Positions 15,567-23,535 of a stretch of 39,970 nucleotides of DNA are shown here, in pieces. Position 1 is the stretch's first letter; the number at the start of each line of letters is the position of its first letter. The notes under the pieces were generated by a model, which was not told the DNA's origin, did no database searches, and was given only the letters and a program-made list of their open reading frames with translations. The translations under genes were made by a program, and so were the position numbers. The stretch comes from an uncultured Acetatifactor sp. (GTDB lineage Bacteria; Bacillota; Clostridia; Lachnospirales; Lachnospiraceae), in the NCBI GenBank assembly GCA_910577185.1, contig CAJTLR010000031.1, positions 1 to 39,970 on the forward strand. Direction: 5' to 3'.

Positions 15567-18500
15567 GAGGAAAGATGTACATAGGAGATCTGCATATTCA
15601 TTCCAGGTATTCCCGGGCCACCAGCCGGGACTGCACGCCGGAATACCTGGATCTGTGGGCCAGAAAAAAAGGAATCCACATTGTGGGAACCGGGGATTTT
15701 ACCCATCCGGCCTGGCGGGATGAACTGGCGGAAAAGCTGGAACCGGCAGAGGATGGACTGTATGTACTGAAAAAGGAATACCGGCTGGAGGGAGCACCGC
15801 CGGCCGCGGATCCCAGGTTTGTGGTCACGGGGGAGATCAGTTCCATCTACAAAAAGGGAGACCGGGTGAGAAAGGTGCACAGCCTGCTGATTTTGCCGGG
15901 GCTGGAGGCGGCCCGGGCAATGGCAGGGCGGCTGGAGCTGATAGGGAACATTCATTCCGATGGGCGGCCCATTCTGGGGATTTCCTGCAGGGATCTGCTG
16001 GAAATCATGCTGGAGACCAGCCCGGATGGAATTTATGTGCCTGCCCATATCTGGACGCCCCATTTTTCCATGTTTGGCGCTTTTTCGGGATTTGATACCG
16101 TGGAAGAGTGCTTTGAAGATCTGACACCCCATATTCATGCCCTGGAGACAGGGCTTTCTTCCGATCCGCCCATGAACTGGCGCGTGGGGGCGCTGGACCG
16201 TTTCTGCCTGATATCCAATTCCGATGCCCATTCCCCGGCAAAACTGGGAAGGGAAGCCAGTCTGCTGGATATGGAATTGTCCTATAGGGGACTGGCAGAT
16301 GCCATACAACTGGGAAAGGGACTGGCAGGTACCATTGAGTTTTTTCCGGAGGAGGGGAAATATCATTTTGACGGGCACCGGAAATGCGGCCTGTGCATCA
16401 GTCCCCGGGAGACTGCCGGGTATGGAAACCGATGCCCGGTGTGCGGAAAGAAAATAACCATCGGGGTGGTGAACCGGGTGGAGCAGCTTGCGGACCGGGA
16501 GGAGGGATTTGTCCTGCCAGAAGGGAGGCCCTTCGAGAGTCTGGTGCCGCTTGTGGAGGTAATCGGCGCTTCCATGGGAATTTCGGCGGCGGGGAAGAAG
16601 GCGGCGGAAAAATATGAACAAATGACAGGGGCGCTGGGATCGGAATTTGTCATTCTGCGGGAAATTCCTGTTGAGGATATCCGGAAAACCGCAGGTCCCC
16701 TGGTGGCAGAGGGCATCCGGCGTCTGCGCATGGGCCAGGTGCAGCGGGAACCCGGTTTTGACGGGGAGTATGGGAAGATCGGGCTGCTGACCCAGGAGGA
16801 AAGAGACAGCCTGGAGGGACAGATGAGCTTCTTTCCGGCAAAGGAGCCGGAAAAAAACAAAGGCACGAAAGGAAATGGCGAGGCAGCCGGGGGCAGGGAA
16901 GTGCGGGTAGAACCGGAGAGCAATGCTTCGATGGCGGAAAAAGCCATGGCTGCGGAAGTGGCAGAACAGCCGCAGGAGAGAGGGCAGAATGAGGGCACAA
17001 AGCCGCTTCTCAATGAACGCCAGCGGCAGGCCGTGGAAGAGACGGGACGCTGTGTGGCGGTGATTGCCGGGCCGGGTGCGGGAAAGACCAGAACCCTGGC
17101 AGCCAGGCTGGATTATCTTCTGGCGCAGAGAAAGGTCTCCCCGGAGGAGATTACGGCAGTGACCTTTACCCATAAGGCAGCCGGGGAGATGCGCGCCAGG
17201 ATCTCGGAAAGAGATTCCGGGGAGGCGCGTGGACGGAGGAACAAGAAAGATAAAACCGTGTCAGACGTATGGATCGGCACATTCCATGCCATATGCAGCC
17301 GCTTCCTGCAGGAGAGGGGAATATCCTTTGTGGTGGCGGACCAGGGCCTGCAGACAGAGCTGGCAGAAAAGGCCATTGGGGAATTCGGGCTTGGGGAATC
17401 TCCGGGAAAATTTCTGCAGGAGCTGTCCCGGCTGAAAAACTTTGCGGGCGGAACGGAGAGCCCCGGGGAGGATGCGGCCCGGGACAAAAAACGGCGTGTG
17501 CGTGAATATTACCAAAAACAGCTGCGGCAGGCAGGCGCCCTGGATTATGACGATCTTCTGCTGGAAACGCTGGCGCTGCTGGAAGAAATACCGGAGGACG
17601 CGCCGGAGAGGAGAAGGTTTTCCTATCTGCTGATTGACGAATTCCAGGATATCAATCCGCTCCAGTACCGCCTGATGAAAGAATGGGGACGGGGCGGCAG
17701 GGAGCTGTTCGTCATCGGGGACCCGGATCAGTCTGTCTATGGGTTCCGGGGATGTGACCCGGGAATTTTTTCACGGCTGCAGGAGGAGTACAGGGACTGT
17801 TTTGTCATACGTCTGGAGGAAAATTATCGTTCCTCACCCGCCATCCTGCGGGCCGCCCTGGAGCTGATATCCCGCAATGCAGGGGGAGAGCGCATGTTGA
17901 GGGCAGTACGAAAGACCGGGCGTCCGGTGCGCGTGGTGCGCGCGGAGGATGAGCGCAGGGAGGCCATATTCGTGGCGAAGGAGATCACCCGGCTCATCGG
18001 GGGAATCGACATGCGGGATACGGATGAGGGCAGACCGGACGAAGGGCGGTCCTTGCGGGGATTTTCGGACATTGCGGTACTGTACAGAACCCACAGGCAG
18101 GCGGCGCTGCTGGAAAAATGCCTCGGGCAGGAGGGAATTCCCTACCTGGTGGCGGGCCGGGAAGATTTTCTGCGGGAGAGGGAGGTGCGGGCGGCTCTTT
18201 ACTTTTTCCGAAATGTCCTGTATCCCGGGGAAGAAGCCACGGAGGAAATGTGCCGCAGACTGCTGGTTCCCCTGCTGGGAGAGGCCGGGGAAACGCAATG
18301 GATGCGTCTCACCGAAAAATACCGGAAAAAGGTGAAAAGAACCCGGCCGGTGAAACTGCTGGAGGAATGGGCCGGTGAGATAACCCTGGAAAATCCAGAA
18401 ACCATGAAAAAACTGACAAATATGTCGGTTTTGGAATCCGGCATGGAAGATTTCCTCCAGACCATATCTTTCGGGGAAGATGGGGATGTGCGGAGGAACG

Positions 18501-18832
18501 GGGGCAGGAAGTTTACGGCAGACGCGGTGACGCTGATGACACTGCATGGCTCCAAAGGGCTGGAATTTCCGGTGGTGTTTCTCTACGGACTGGACAAAAA
18601 GCGTTTTCCCCTGGAAACCGGCGCCGGGGAGACCGATGGGGAGGAAGAGAGGCGCCTGTGCTATGTGGGCATGACCAGGGCGGAGGAGGAACTGATCCTG
18701 GTCTGCGGAGAGGAAGCATCCTGTTTCCTGGAGGAACTTCCCACAGAGGGCGTAAAGAAGGAGCGGGCCGGGAGTCCGGAACATGGGAAGACAGAGCAGG
18801 CCGTGCAGATGAGTCTGTTTGACCTGATGTGA
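15563..18832 (+). CDS. Endonuclease Q-like PHP domain fused to UvrD/Rep superfamily 1A helicase
   Basis: A 1089-residue fusion. Residues 5-235 are a PHP metal-dependent phosphoesterase (His11 and His13 in GDLHIHS, Asp45 and His48 in GTGDFTHP, later SNSDAHS). A four-Cys zinc finger follows (Cys275, Cys278, Cys291, Cys294), as in archaeal endonuclease Q, which nicks DNA 5' of deaminated bases. After a linker of about 100 residues comes a UvrD-type helicase: NERQRQAV, Walker A GPGAGKT (503-509), DEFQD (692-696), GDPDQSVYGFRG, LEENYRSSP, TLHGSKGLEFPVVF and YVGMTRAEEEL. The linker carries QMSFF (codons from 16820) and the last residues are QMSLFDLM (18806-18829), both resembling sliding-clamp ligands. 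The start overlaps the DUF1848 stop; ATG at 15575 is an alternative. Repair of deaminated DNA with unwinding is the inferred role. Confidence 0.93.
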   Translation: MRGKMYIGDLHIHSRYSRATSRDCTPEYLDLWARKKGIHIVGTGDFTHPAWRDELAEKLEPAEDGLYVLKKEYRLEGAPPAADPRFVVTGEISSIYKKGDRVRKVHSLLILPGLEAARAMAGRLELIGNIHSDGRPILGISCRDLLEIMLETSPDGIYVPAHIWTPHFSMFGAFSGFDTVEECFEDLTPHIHALETGLSSDPPMNWRVGALDRFCLISNSDAHSPAKLGREASLLDMELSYRGLADAIQLGKGLAGTIEFFPEEGKYHFDGHRKCGLCISPRETAGYGNRCPVCGKKITIGVVNRVEQLADREEGFVLPEGRPFESLVPLVEVIGASMGISAAGKKAAEKYEQMTGALGSEFVILREIPVEDIRKTAGPLVAEGIRRLRMGQVQREPGFDGEYGKIGLLTQEERDSLEGQMSFFPAKEPEKNKGTKGNGEAAGGREVRVEPESNASMAEKAMAAEVAEQPQERGQNEGTKPLLNERQRQAVEETGRCVAVIAGPGAGKTRTLAARLDYLLAQRKVSPEEITAVTFTHKAAGEMRARISERDSGEARGRRNKKDKTVSDVWIGTFHAICSRFLQERGISFVVADQGLQTELAEKAIGEFGLGESPGKFLQELSRLKNFAGGTESPGEDAARDKKRRVREYYQKQLRQAGALDYDDLLLETLALLEEIPEDAPERRRFSYLLIDEFQDINPLQYRLMKEWGRGGRELFVIGDPDQSVYGFRGCDPGIFSRLQEEYRDCFVIRLEENYRSSPAILRAALELISRNAGGERMLRAVRKTGRPVRVVRAEDERREAIFVAKEITRLIGGIDMRDTDEGRPDEGRSLRGFSDIAVLYRTHRQAALLEKCLGQEGIPYLVAGREDFLREREVRAALYFFRNVLYPGEEATEEMCRRLLVPLLGEAGETQWMRLTEKYRKKVKRTRPVKLLEEWAGEITLENPETMKKLTNMSVLESGMEDFLQTISFGEDGDVRRNGGRKFTADAVTLMTLHGSKGLEFPVVFLYGLDKKRFPLETGAGETDGEEERRLCYVGMTRAEEELILVCGEEASCFLEELPTEGVKKERAGSPEHGKTEQAVQMSLFDLM

Positions 18833-18908
18833 GAATCGGCCAGAGTATGTTGGATGGCGGGAATGAATTTTCAAATATTCTCTTGTGTAATGGGAAGGGA
18901 GAGGCGCA

Positions 18909-19358
18909 ATGAACACAATTTTGATTTATGAGTCTACACATCATGGAAATACAAAGAAACTGGTGGATGCCGTGGCGGAAAAATACGGAATCCGGACAGC
19001 TACAGTGGAGGAAGCATCCGGCATGGAGCTGGGGGAATATGATCGTATCGGTATTGCATCCGGTGTGGCCTTTGGGAAATTCTATGGGGCCGCGGAAAAG
19101 TTTGCGGAAGAAAAGCTGCCGGAAAACAAAGATGTATTTTTTATGTACACCTGCGGGAATGACAGCGGAAAATATGCCAGTTCCGTCTCGGCAAAGGCGA
19201 AGGCAAAGAACTGTAGAGTGCTTGGAATATACGGATGCAGGGGATTTGACACCTTCGGACCGTTCAGGCTGGTGGGCGGCATCGCAAAGGGACATCCCAC
19301 ACAGAAGGAGATAGACGGGGCGGTGGCATTTTACGGCAGCCTGCCAACGGAAAAATGA
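18909..19358 (+). CDS. Flavodoxin-family protein
   Basis: A 149-residue flavodoxin-like protein. The FMN phosphate loop is ESTHHGNTKKL at residues 8-18, later loops are IASGVAFGKFYG and YTCGNDSGKYA, and the fold ends near residue 145. There is no signal peptide. Flavodoxins carry single electrons at low potential and are the usual reductants of radical SAM enzymes, which is notable because the DUF1848 protein in the same run of genes has a radical-SAM-like cysteine site. The gap to the helicase gene is 76 nt with a good AGGGAGAGG site and no visible terminator, so co-transcription is plausible. A general role in other redox reactions cannot be excluded. Confidence 0.9.
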   Translation: MNTILIYESTHHGNTKKLVDAVAEKYGIRTATVEEASGMELGEYDRIGIASGVAFGKFYGAAEKFAEEKLPENKDVFFMYTCGNDSGKYASSVSAKAKAKNCRVLGIYGCRGFDTFGPFRLVGGIAKGHPTQKEIDGAVAFYGSLPTEK

Positions 19359-19392
19359 AGGAAATAGGATCTGCTTTCGGAAAGGCCAAAGA

Positions 19393-21639
19393 ATGAGAAG
19401 AAAATGTTTTCATATAAATGATGAGCTGACAGAGAAACTGGAATATTTTATCTATGACTATTCCGGCCTGGAATATCATAACCTGGAGATCCTTGTGAAT
19501 GACCTGACCGGCAACAAGGCAGATAAATCCAGACTGGAAACGAGAGATGCCGTGTACAGATTGCGGAAAATCCTGGCATACAACTGTCCGGAATGTGTTC
19601 CGGAGGAAGACGGGCTGGCTCAGGCTGTGGATTTGTTCCTGCTGTTTCTGCGAACCTGTGATGTGGAGGCATCCCTTAGCCTGGAACCATTGCTGGATAC
19701 CGTATGGAAAACCGGAGGACCAGGAAGGGAGTGGAACTGCGTCAGAAGGCTTACGGGAGTACTGGCTTCCGTGTATTTGCTGTATTTTCTTTCCAAATCC
19801 CGGATATTTGCCCGGGAGCAGGCAGAAGAGCATATGAGCACTGTCTTCCGGCAGAATATTCCTTTTTACACGGAGGAAGACAGACGGTTTCTGACACGGA
19901 TTTTTATGGTGGAAAAGCGGTTTGACTGTCTGCTTGATTTCCTGCGTTCCGACCTGAAACCTTCCTGGGACAAAGAAGGATATACGGCTGTCTCGGAAGA
20001 TATTATGGCCAGGGAATTTTTCCGGATCTTACATAAAATAAAAGTTTCCGGAAGTAATCAGGACGCCATGACATTTTATGAAAAAAGCGAACCACTGTTC
20101 CGGAATTTGTCCCAGGAAGAGATCAAAAAATATTGGGAAAAAGGGAAGGCGGGCATTTTATTTGACCTGGGAAAATATGAGGAAGCCAAAGATATCCAGG
20201 ACAAATATATTGATAAATTCGGGGAATCAAAAAATGTTTCCGATCTGTACAACGGGGCAATTTACTATGCCTGGGCGGCGGATTACAAAGAAAAGGAAGA
20301 TCCGGACTGGGAAATATATATTGAAAAAGCGTATGGTTATATCCAGCAGGCCGAACAGTTTATTTTGGGGTCAAATTTGTCCGGGAAACCGGAATATCAG
20401 GAATTTTTATACCATATTATTCTGGAAAAAGCGTTTTTGCTGTCGGAAAAAAATGAGTATGAAAAGGCATATGAGTGCTTTGAACAGGCATTTTCACGGG
20501 CTGACCAGGAGACAAGAAAAAATTCAAATTTCAGCACGCATATGTGGATTTTAATGAAATATATGTGTTCCCATCCGGACAAAACGGAAGTGGTGACAGA
20601 CTGGATAGAGCGCCTGTATCAGGACTATCCTTATCAGATCAAGGAATACAAGATGATCCTGGACTTTGTACATTCCAGTCAATACCTGAGGGTAAATGAG
20701 AAAATATATCAAAAAATTTATGAAAGCCTCATCCTGCTGCTGTTTCATGCACTGGAAATCCGGCATGAGACGAAAGTGAGGGATATTTCCCGGTATGATA
20801 TTCTCTATTACACCAAAATAGAGCATCTGCGCCTTTTGCTGGAGGACGAGGAGGAAAAATGCAATTACCGCCTGCCCATGTTTCATGTATATCATATGAA
20901 CGATCCCCAGGAAGGAAAAATTCTCCGGGGGCTGCTGGATAAGGAGAAGTTTGTTGTTTCCGGCAATGGGGAGACGGAGGAAATCAGAAGCCGTTTTGAA
21001 GAAAATTATGTGTTCCTGAAATCCTTTTTCTGCTATCACAAGGGAAACCGGAAGAACGGCGTAAAGGAATTTCTGCCCATGTGGGTGCAGTATGGGGATG
21101 ACGCCAGGGGCTGCTGTGTCATACTGGACAATAAATCCTTTGAGAACAGCAATTTGCGGAGGATCGTATATTTGACGGACAATGGGGAGTGTGATGCCAG
21201 GGACAGGAAAATACAGATGTTTCTGGACCAGTTCAGGACAGTGTATCAGGATCTGGTCCGTTTCTGCAACCGGGAAATCCGGCCGGACTCAGATGCCGGA
21301 GTGGAATGTGTGCATGAGATAGAGAACCTGACAAAGTATATTGTTTCGCAGATTTCTTATTTGTTTAAAAATGAGTCCTATAAACATGAAAATGAGGTCC
21401 GGCTGATCATAAACCGGACAAGCAGCGAACTGGACGATGTCAAGGTGATTCCGGGGAAAATTCCCAAAGTTTATATTTATAATGACAAACAGACCTACAT
21501 CAGGGAAGTGATTCTGGGGTCAAAGATAGATAATCCGGAAGATTATGTTTCCTTTATTTACAAGCAGGGCAGCAAGATGTGGAAAGGGGACAAGAAGACA
21601 GAGATCAAAGTCACGCAGTCTGCCATTCAGTACCGATAA
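19393..21639 (+). CDS. TPR-like helical protein with DUF2971-like C-terminus, function unknown
   Basis: A 748-residue soluble protein that I do not recognise as a named gene. The first ~200 residues are helical and featureless. From about 210 to 480 there are degenerate tetratricopeptide-like helix pairs (KGKAGILFDLGKYEEAKDIQDKYIDKF, EKAFLLSEKNEYEKAYECFEQAFS). The last ~250 residues resemble DUF2971: FFCYHKGNRK, LPMWVQYGDDARGCCVILDN, SYKHENEVRLI and IREVILGSKI. DUF2971 has no settled function, though it is often seen in accessory and defence-like loci. It begins 34 nt after the flavodoxin gene, so it may belong to the same transcript. AT-richer codon use than the helicase gene hints at a different history. 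A partner for the repair genes or an independent defence protein are both possible. Confidence 0.75.
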   Translation: MRRKCFHINDELTEKLEYFIYDYSGLEYHNLEILVNDLTGNKADKSRLETRDAVYRLRKILAYNCPECVPEEDGLAQAVDLFLLFLRTCDVEASLSLEPLLDTVWKTGGPGREWNCVRRLTGVLASVYLLYFLSKSRIFAREQAEEHMSTVFRQNIPFYTEEDRRFLTRIFMVEKRFDCLLDFLRSDLKPSWDKEGYTAVSEDIMAREFFRILHKIKVSGSNQDAMTFYEKSEPLFRNLSQEEIKKYWEKGKAGILFDLGKYEEAKDIQDKYIDKFGESKNVSDLYNGAIYYAWAADYKEKEDPDWEIYIEKAYGYIQQAEQFILGSNLSGKPEYQEFLYHIILEKAFLLSEKNEYEKAYECFEQAFSRADQETRKNSNFSTHMWILMKYMCSHPDKTEVVTDWIERLYQDYPYQIKEYKMILDFVHSSQYLRVNEKIYQKIYESLILLLFHALEIRHETKVRDISRYDILYYTKIEHLRLLLEDEEEKCNYRLPMFHVYHMNDPQEGKILRGLLDKEKFVVSGNGETEEIRSRFEENYVFLKSFFCYHKGNRKNGVKEFLPMWVQYGDDARGCCVILDNKSFENSNLRRIVYLTDNGECDARDRKIQMFLDQFRTVYQDLVRFCNREIRPDSDAGVECVHEIENLTKYIVSQISYLFKNESYKHENEVRLIINRTSSELDDVKVIPGKIPKVYIYNDKQTYIREVILGSKIDNPEDYVSFIYKQGSKMWKGDKKTEIKVTQSAIQYR

Positions 21640-21645
21640 AAAGCA

Positions 21646-21676
21646 GCCGGCCCATGCACCATGGACCGGCCGTTCT
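21646..21676 (+). terminator. Terminator hairpin after the TPR/DUF2971 gene
   Basis: GCCGG-C-CCATG (21646-21656) pairs with CATGG-A-CCGGC (21660-21670), with one C/A mismatch and a 3-nt loop, followed by CGTTCTT. It lies between two converging genes. The TTATGCGCA that follows (21676-21684) is also found after the terminator at 23419, next to another repeat copy. Confidence 0.65.
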
Positions 21677-21685
21677 TATGCGCAG

Positions 21686-21725
21686 GGGTGCATAAGGAAA
21701 ATTGTTGCTGACGCAACATGCACCC
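21686..21725 (+). repeat. Structured intergenic repeat, copy A (first hairpin only)
   Basis: Outer stem GGGTGCAT (21686-21693) with ATGCACCC (21718-21725), inner stem GTTGC (21704-21708) with GCAAC (21713-21717), and between them on the 5' side the conserved AAGGAAAATT-like bulge. It has the same design as 23452-23491, with a C-to-T change in the left arm balanced by a G-to-A change in the right arm. The second hairpin of the full unit is missing; the repeat stops 6 bp before the end of the carrier gene. Confidence 0.75.
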
Positions 21726-21730
21726 GGTTG

Positions 21731-23026
21731 TTATTTACCGTTTTTGGGCGCCCGCACAAGGAAAAGGCTGATCAGCAGCGCCACGATATATAATACTATG
21801 GTCACATACAGCACATTCTGGTATCCGGCAGGATTGACCTGGATGCCGTGCACCTCCATGAAGGATCCGGTGTGGTCAACAATCCAGTTGGCCAGCTGGT
21901 TGCCGGTGAGTCCTGCGATGGCCCATGCGGAGAGGGTCAGTCCGTGGATGGCGCTGATATTGCCCATTCCGTAATGGTCGGACAGCAGTGTCGGCACATT
22001 GGAAAATCCCCCGCCGTAACCTGCGTTTACCACGAAGATCAGTCCCAGCACCAGGATAATCAGAAGGGTGTTTCCCTCGCCGTTGCGGATGCCTCCGGTC
22101 AGCATGACAATTCCGGTAAATACGATGGAAAGGATAAAAATTAACTTATAAATGGTATTTCTGTCTTTCATGGTATCTGCCCAGGCAGAGAAGCCCAGAC
22201 GCCCGCCGGCATTAAAGACAGCGGACACGGTGGAAATGATTCCGGCGGCGCCTGCCAGTCCGATACATTTCACGATCATTTTCTCCTGGGAGATCAGTGC
22301 CAGTCCGCAGGTGATATTGATGTAGAACATCAGCCAGATACCTATGTAATTGGTGATGGGCCTGGTCTTGATCACATCCATCATGCCCTGGCCTTTCTCG
22401 GCTTTCTGGGGTTCATGCCAGCTTGCGGGTTTCTTCAGAAGCAGATGTCCGGAGAACATCATGACAAAATAAACCACAGCCAGAATCAGGAACATTTTGT
22501 AGATGCCGCCCTCCCCCAGGTTATCCAGCATGGCCTGCATGATGGGGCTGGCGATGGCTTTTGCGGCGCCGAAGCCGGCAACGGCCAGTCCGGTGGCCAG
22601 GCCTTTTCTGTCCTCAAACCACAGCATCAGGGTTTTTACCGGGGATAAGTAACCGGTACCCAGGCCCACACCCATGATAAAACCGTAACATAGATAAATT
22701 CCGATCAAAGCTACGGGACTGTGCTGATGGGAGCCGCCGTAATAGATGAAGAATCCGGTGCCCGCCATACCCAGGGCAAAGCAGATGGAAGCGATCAGGG
22801 ATGATTTGTGGATATCCTTCTCCACCACGTTTCCCAGAAAAGCGGCAGACATGCCCAGGAAAAAGATGGCGAAGCTGAATGCCCATTCGGTAGCGCCTTT
22901 GGAAAAACCGATATAGTCGGCAATTTCCTGGCTGAATATAGACCAGCAATACACGGTGCCGATGCTGCAGTGGAGAAGCAGTGCTGGAATAGCGGCACGG
23001 ATCCATTTGTTTTCACTTGCTTTCAT
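21731..23026 (-). CDS. MFS transporter of the OFA (oxalate/formate antiporter-like) family
   Basis: A 431-residue membrane protein with 12 predicted helices. The opening AAIPALLLHCSIGTVYCWSIFSQEIADYIGFSK and the motif MGVGLGTGYLSPVKTLMLWFEDRKGLATGLAVAGFG are the family signature of OFA carriers (relatives of OxlT). It probably exchanges or takes up small carboxylates; in gut Clostridia the substrates are mostly unknown. The start at 23026 is favoured because GAGG lies 6 nt upstream; the in-frame ATG at 23038 is poorly placed. A strong promoter is visible upstream, and the gene is divergent from a tRNA-Pro gene. It is not in an operon. Confidence 0.92.
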   Translation of the reverse strand: MKASENKWIRAAIPALLLHCSIGTVYCWSIFSQEIADYIGFSKGATEWAFSFAIFFLGMSAAFLGNVVEKDIHKSSLIASICFALGMAGTGFFIYYGGSHQHSPVALIGIYLCYGFIMGVGLGTGYLSPVKTLMLWFEDRKGLATGLAVAGFGAAKAIASPIMQAMLDNLGEGGIYKMFLILAVVYFVMMFSGHLLLKKPASWHEPQKAEKGQGMMDVIKTRPITNYIGIWLMFYINITCGLALISQEKMIVKCIGLAGAAGIISTVSAVFNAGGRLGFSAWADTMKDRNTIYKLIFILSIVFTGIVMLTGGIRNGEGNTLLIILVLGLIFVVNAGYGGGFSNVPTLLSDHYGMGNISAIHGLTLSAWAIAGLTGNQLANWIVDHTGSFMEVHGIQVNPAGYQNVLYVTIVLYIVALLISLFLVRAPKNGK

Positions 23027-23065
23027 GATGTACCTCATTTCCTTTTCTATGTTTTATCATTGACA

Positions 23066-23094
23066 ATTTTACACGTTCTTCTGTGAAAATGCAA
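23066..23094 (-). promoter_or_regulatory. Promoter of the OFA carrier
   Basis: Read on the minus strand: -35 TTGCAT (23094-23089), 17 bp, -10 TAAAAT (23071-23066), 40 bp before the chosen start. A/T-rich tracts at 23110-23180 between this and the tRNA promoter may serve both as UP-elements. Confidence 0.7.
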
Positions 23095-23168
23095 GACCTT
23101 TGGACAGGGTGGTTTATAAAAAAATAATATTTTGTTTTCATTTTTTTAGAATATTTTTAAAAAAGTAC

Positions 23169-23197
23169 TTGCTTTTTTTTCAAAGTCGTATTATAAT
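23169..23197 (+). promoter_or_regulatory. Promoter of the tRNA-Pro gene
   Basis: -35 TTGCTT (23169-23174) and a perfect -10 TATAAT (23192-23197) with 17-bp spacing, 13 bp before the tRNA. Confidence 0.8.
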
Positions 23198-23210
23198 ACA
23201 AAAAGTGCTT

Positions 23211-23285
23211 CGGGGTGTGGCTCAGCTTGGTTAGAGCGCCGTCTTAGGGAGGCGGAGGTCGCGAGTTCGAATCCCGCCACTCCGA
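23211..23285 (+). tRNA. tRNA-Pro (anticodon AGG)
   Basis: A complete cloverleaf. Acceptor CGGGGTG pairs with CACTCCG (one G-T), the D stem is GCTC/GAGC, the anticodon stem is CCGTC/GGCGG with loop TTAGGGA, giving anticodon AGG (reads CCU) and G37, typical of tRNA-Pro. The T loop is TTCGAAT. The T stem GCGAG/CCCGC has an A/C mismatch at its fourth pair. The discriminator is A and no CCA is encoded. It has its own promoter and terminator. Confidence 0.93.
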
Positions 23286-23297
23286 TACAGCGGAGAG

Positions 23298-23340
23298 CGC
23301 CAAAACCTTGTTTTTACCGGGTTTTGGCGTTTTCTTTTTC
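23298..23340 (+). terminator. Terminator of the tRNA gene
   Basis: CGCCAAAACC (23298-23307) pairs with GGTTTTGGCG (23320-23329), followed by TTTTCTTTTTC. This is a classic intrinsic terminator starting 12 nt after the tRNA. Confidence 0.92.
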
Positions 23341-23418
23341 TATATCACAGGAAAAGGTCCGGTCATGTGTTTCAGGCATATGCAGGGCAGGAGAAGCCGG
23401 GCCGGTACCTCCAGCGAA

Positions 23419-23443
23419 AATCCCGCTTGCGGGATTCTTTTTT
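23419..23443 (+). terminator. Second intrinsic terminator, with no gene in front
   Basis: AATCCCG (23419-23425) pairs with CGGGATT (23430-23436), then CTTTTTT. No protein or tRNA gene lies between the tRNA terminator and this one; 23341-23418 would hold only a short unknown transcript. It directly precedes the repeat units. The whole stretch 23341-23730 has no recognisable gene apart from these elements. Confidence 0.8.
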
Positions 23444-23449
23444 ATGCGC

Positions 23450-23532
23450 ACGGGCGCATATGGAAAATTGTTGCTGGCGCAACATGCGCCCGGCGCCCAG
23501 GCAGTGGAGAAGGGCGTTCCCCTGCCGGATTG
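23450..23532 (+). repeat. Structured intergenic repeat, full unit B
   Basis: An 83-bp unit with two hairpins. The first has outer stem GGGCGCAT (23452-23459)/ATGCGCCC (23484-23491), inner stem GTTGC (23470-23474)/GCAAC (23479-23483), and a one-sided bulge of 10 nt. The second is GGCAG-T-GGAG paired with TTCC-C-CTGCC (about 23500-23526). The unit ends in GGATTG. It is followed after 3 bp by unit C in the same direction. Confidence 0.8.
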
Positions 23533-23535
23533 GAC

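Noticed and set aside
15377..17173. A ~600-codon minus-strand frame opposite DUF1848 and the helicase
   Set aside because: The plus strand carries two well-recognised proteins with motifs in the right order; the minus frame has no known domain and is a GC-rich codon shadow.
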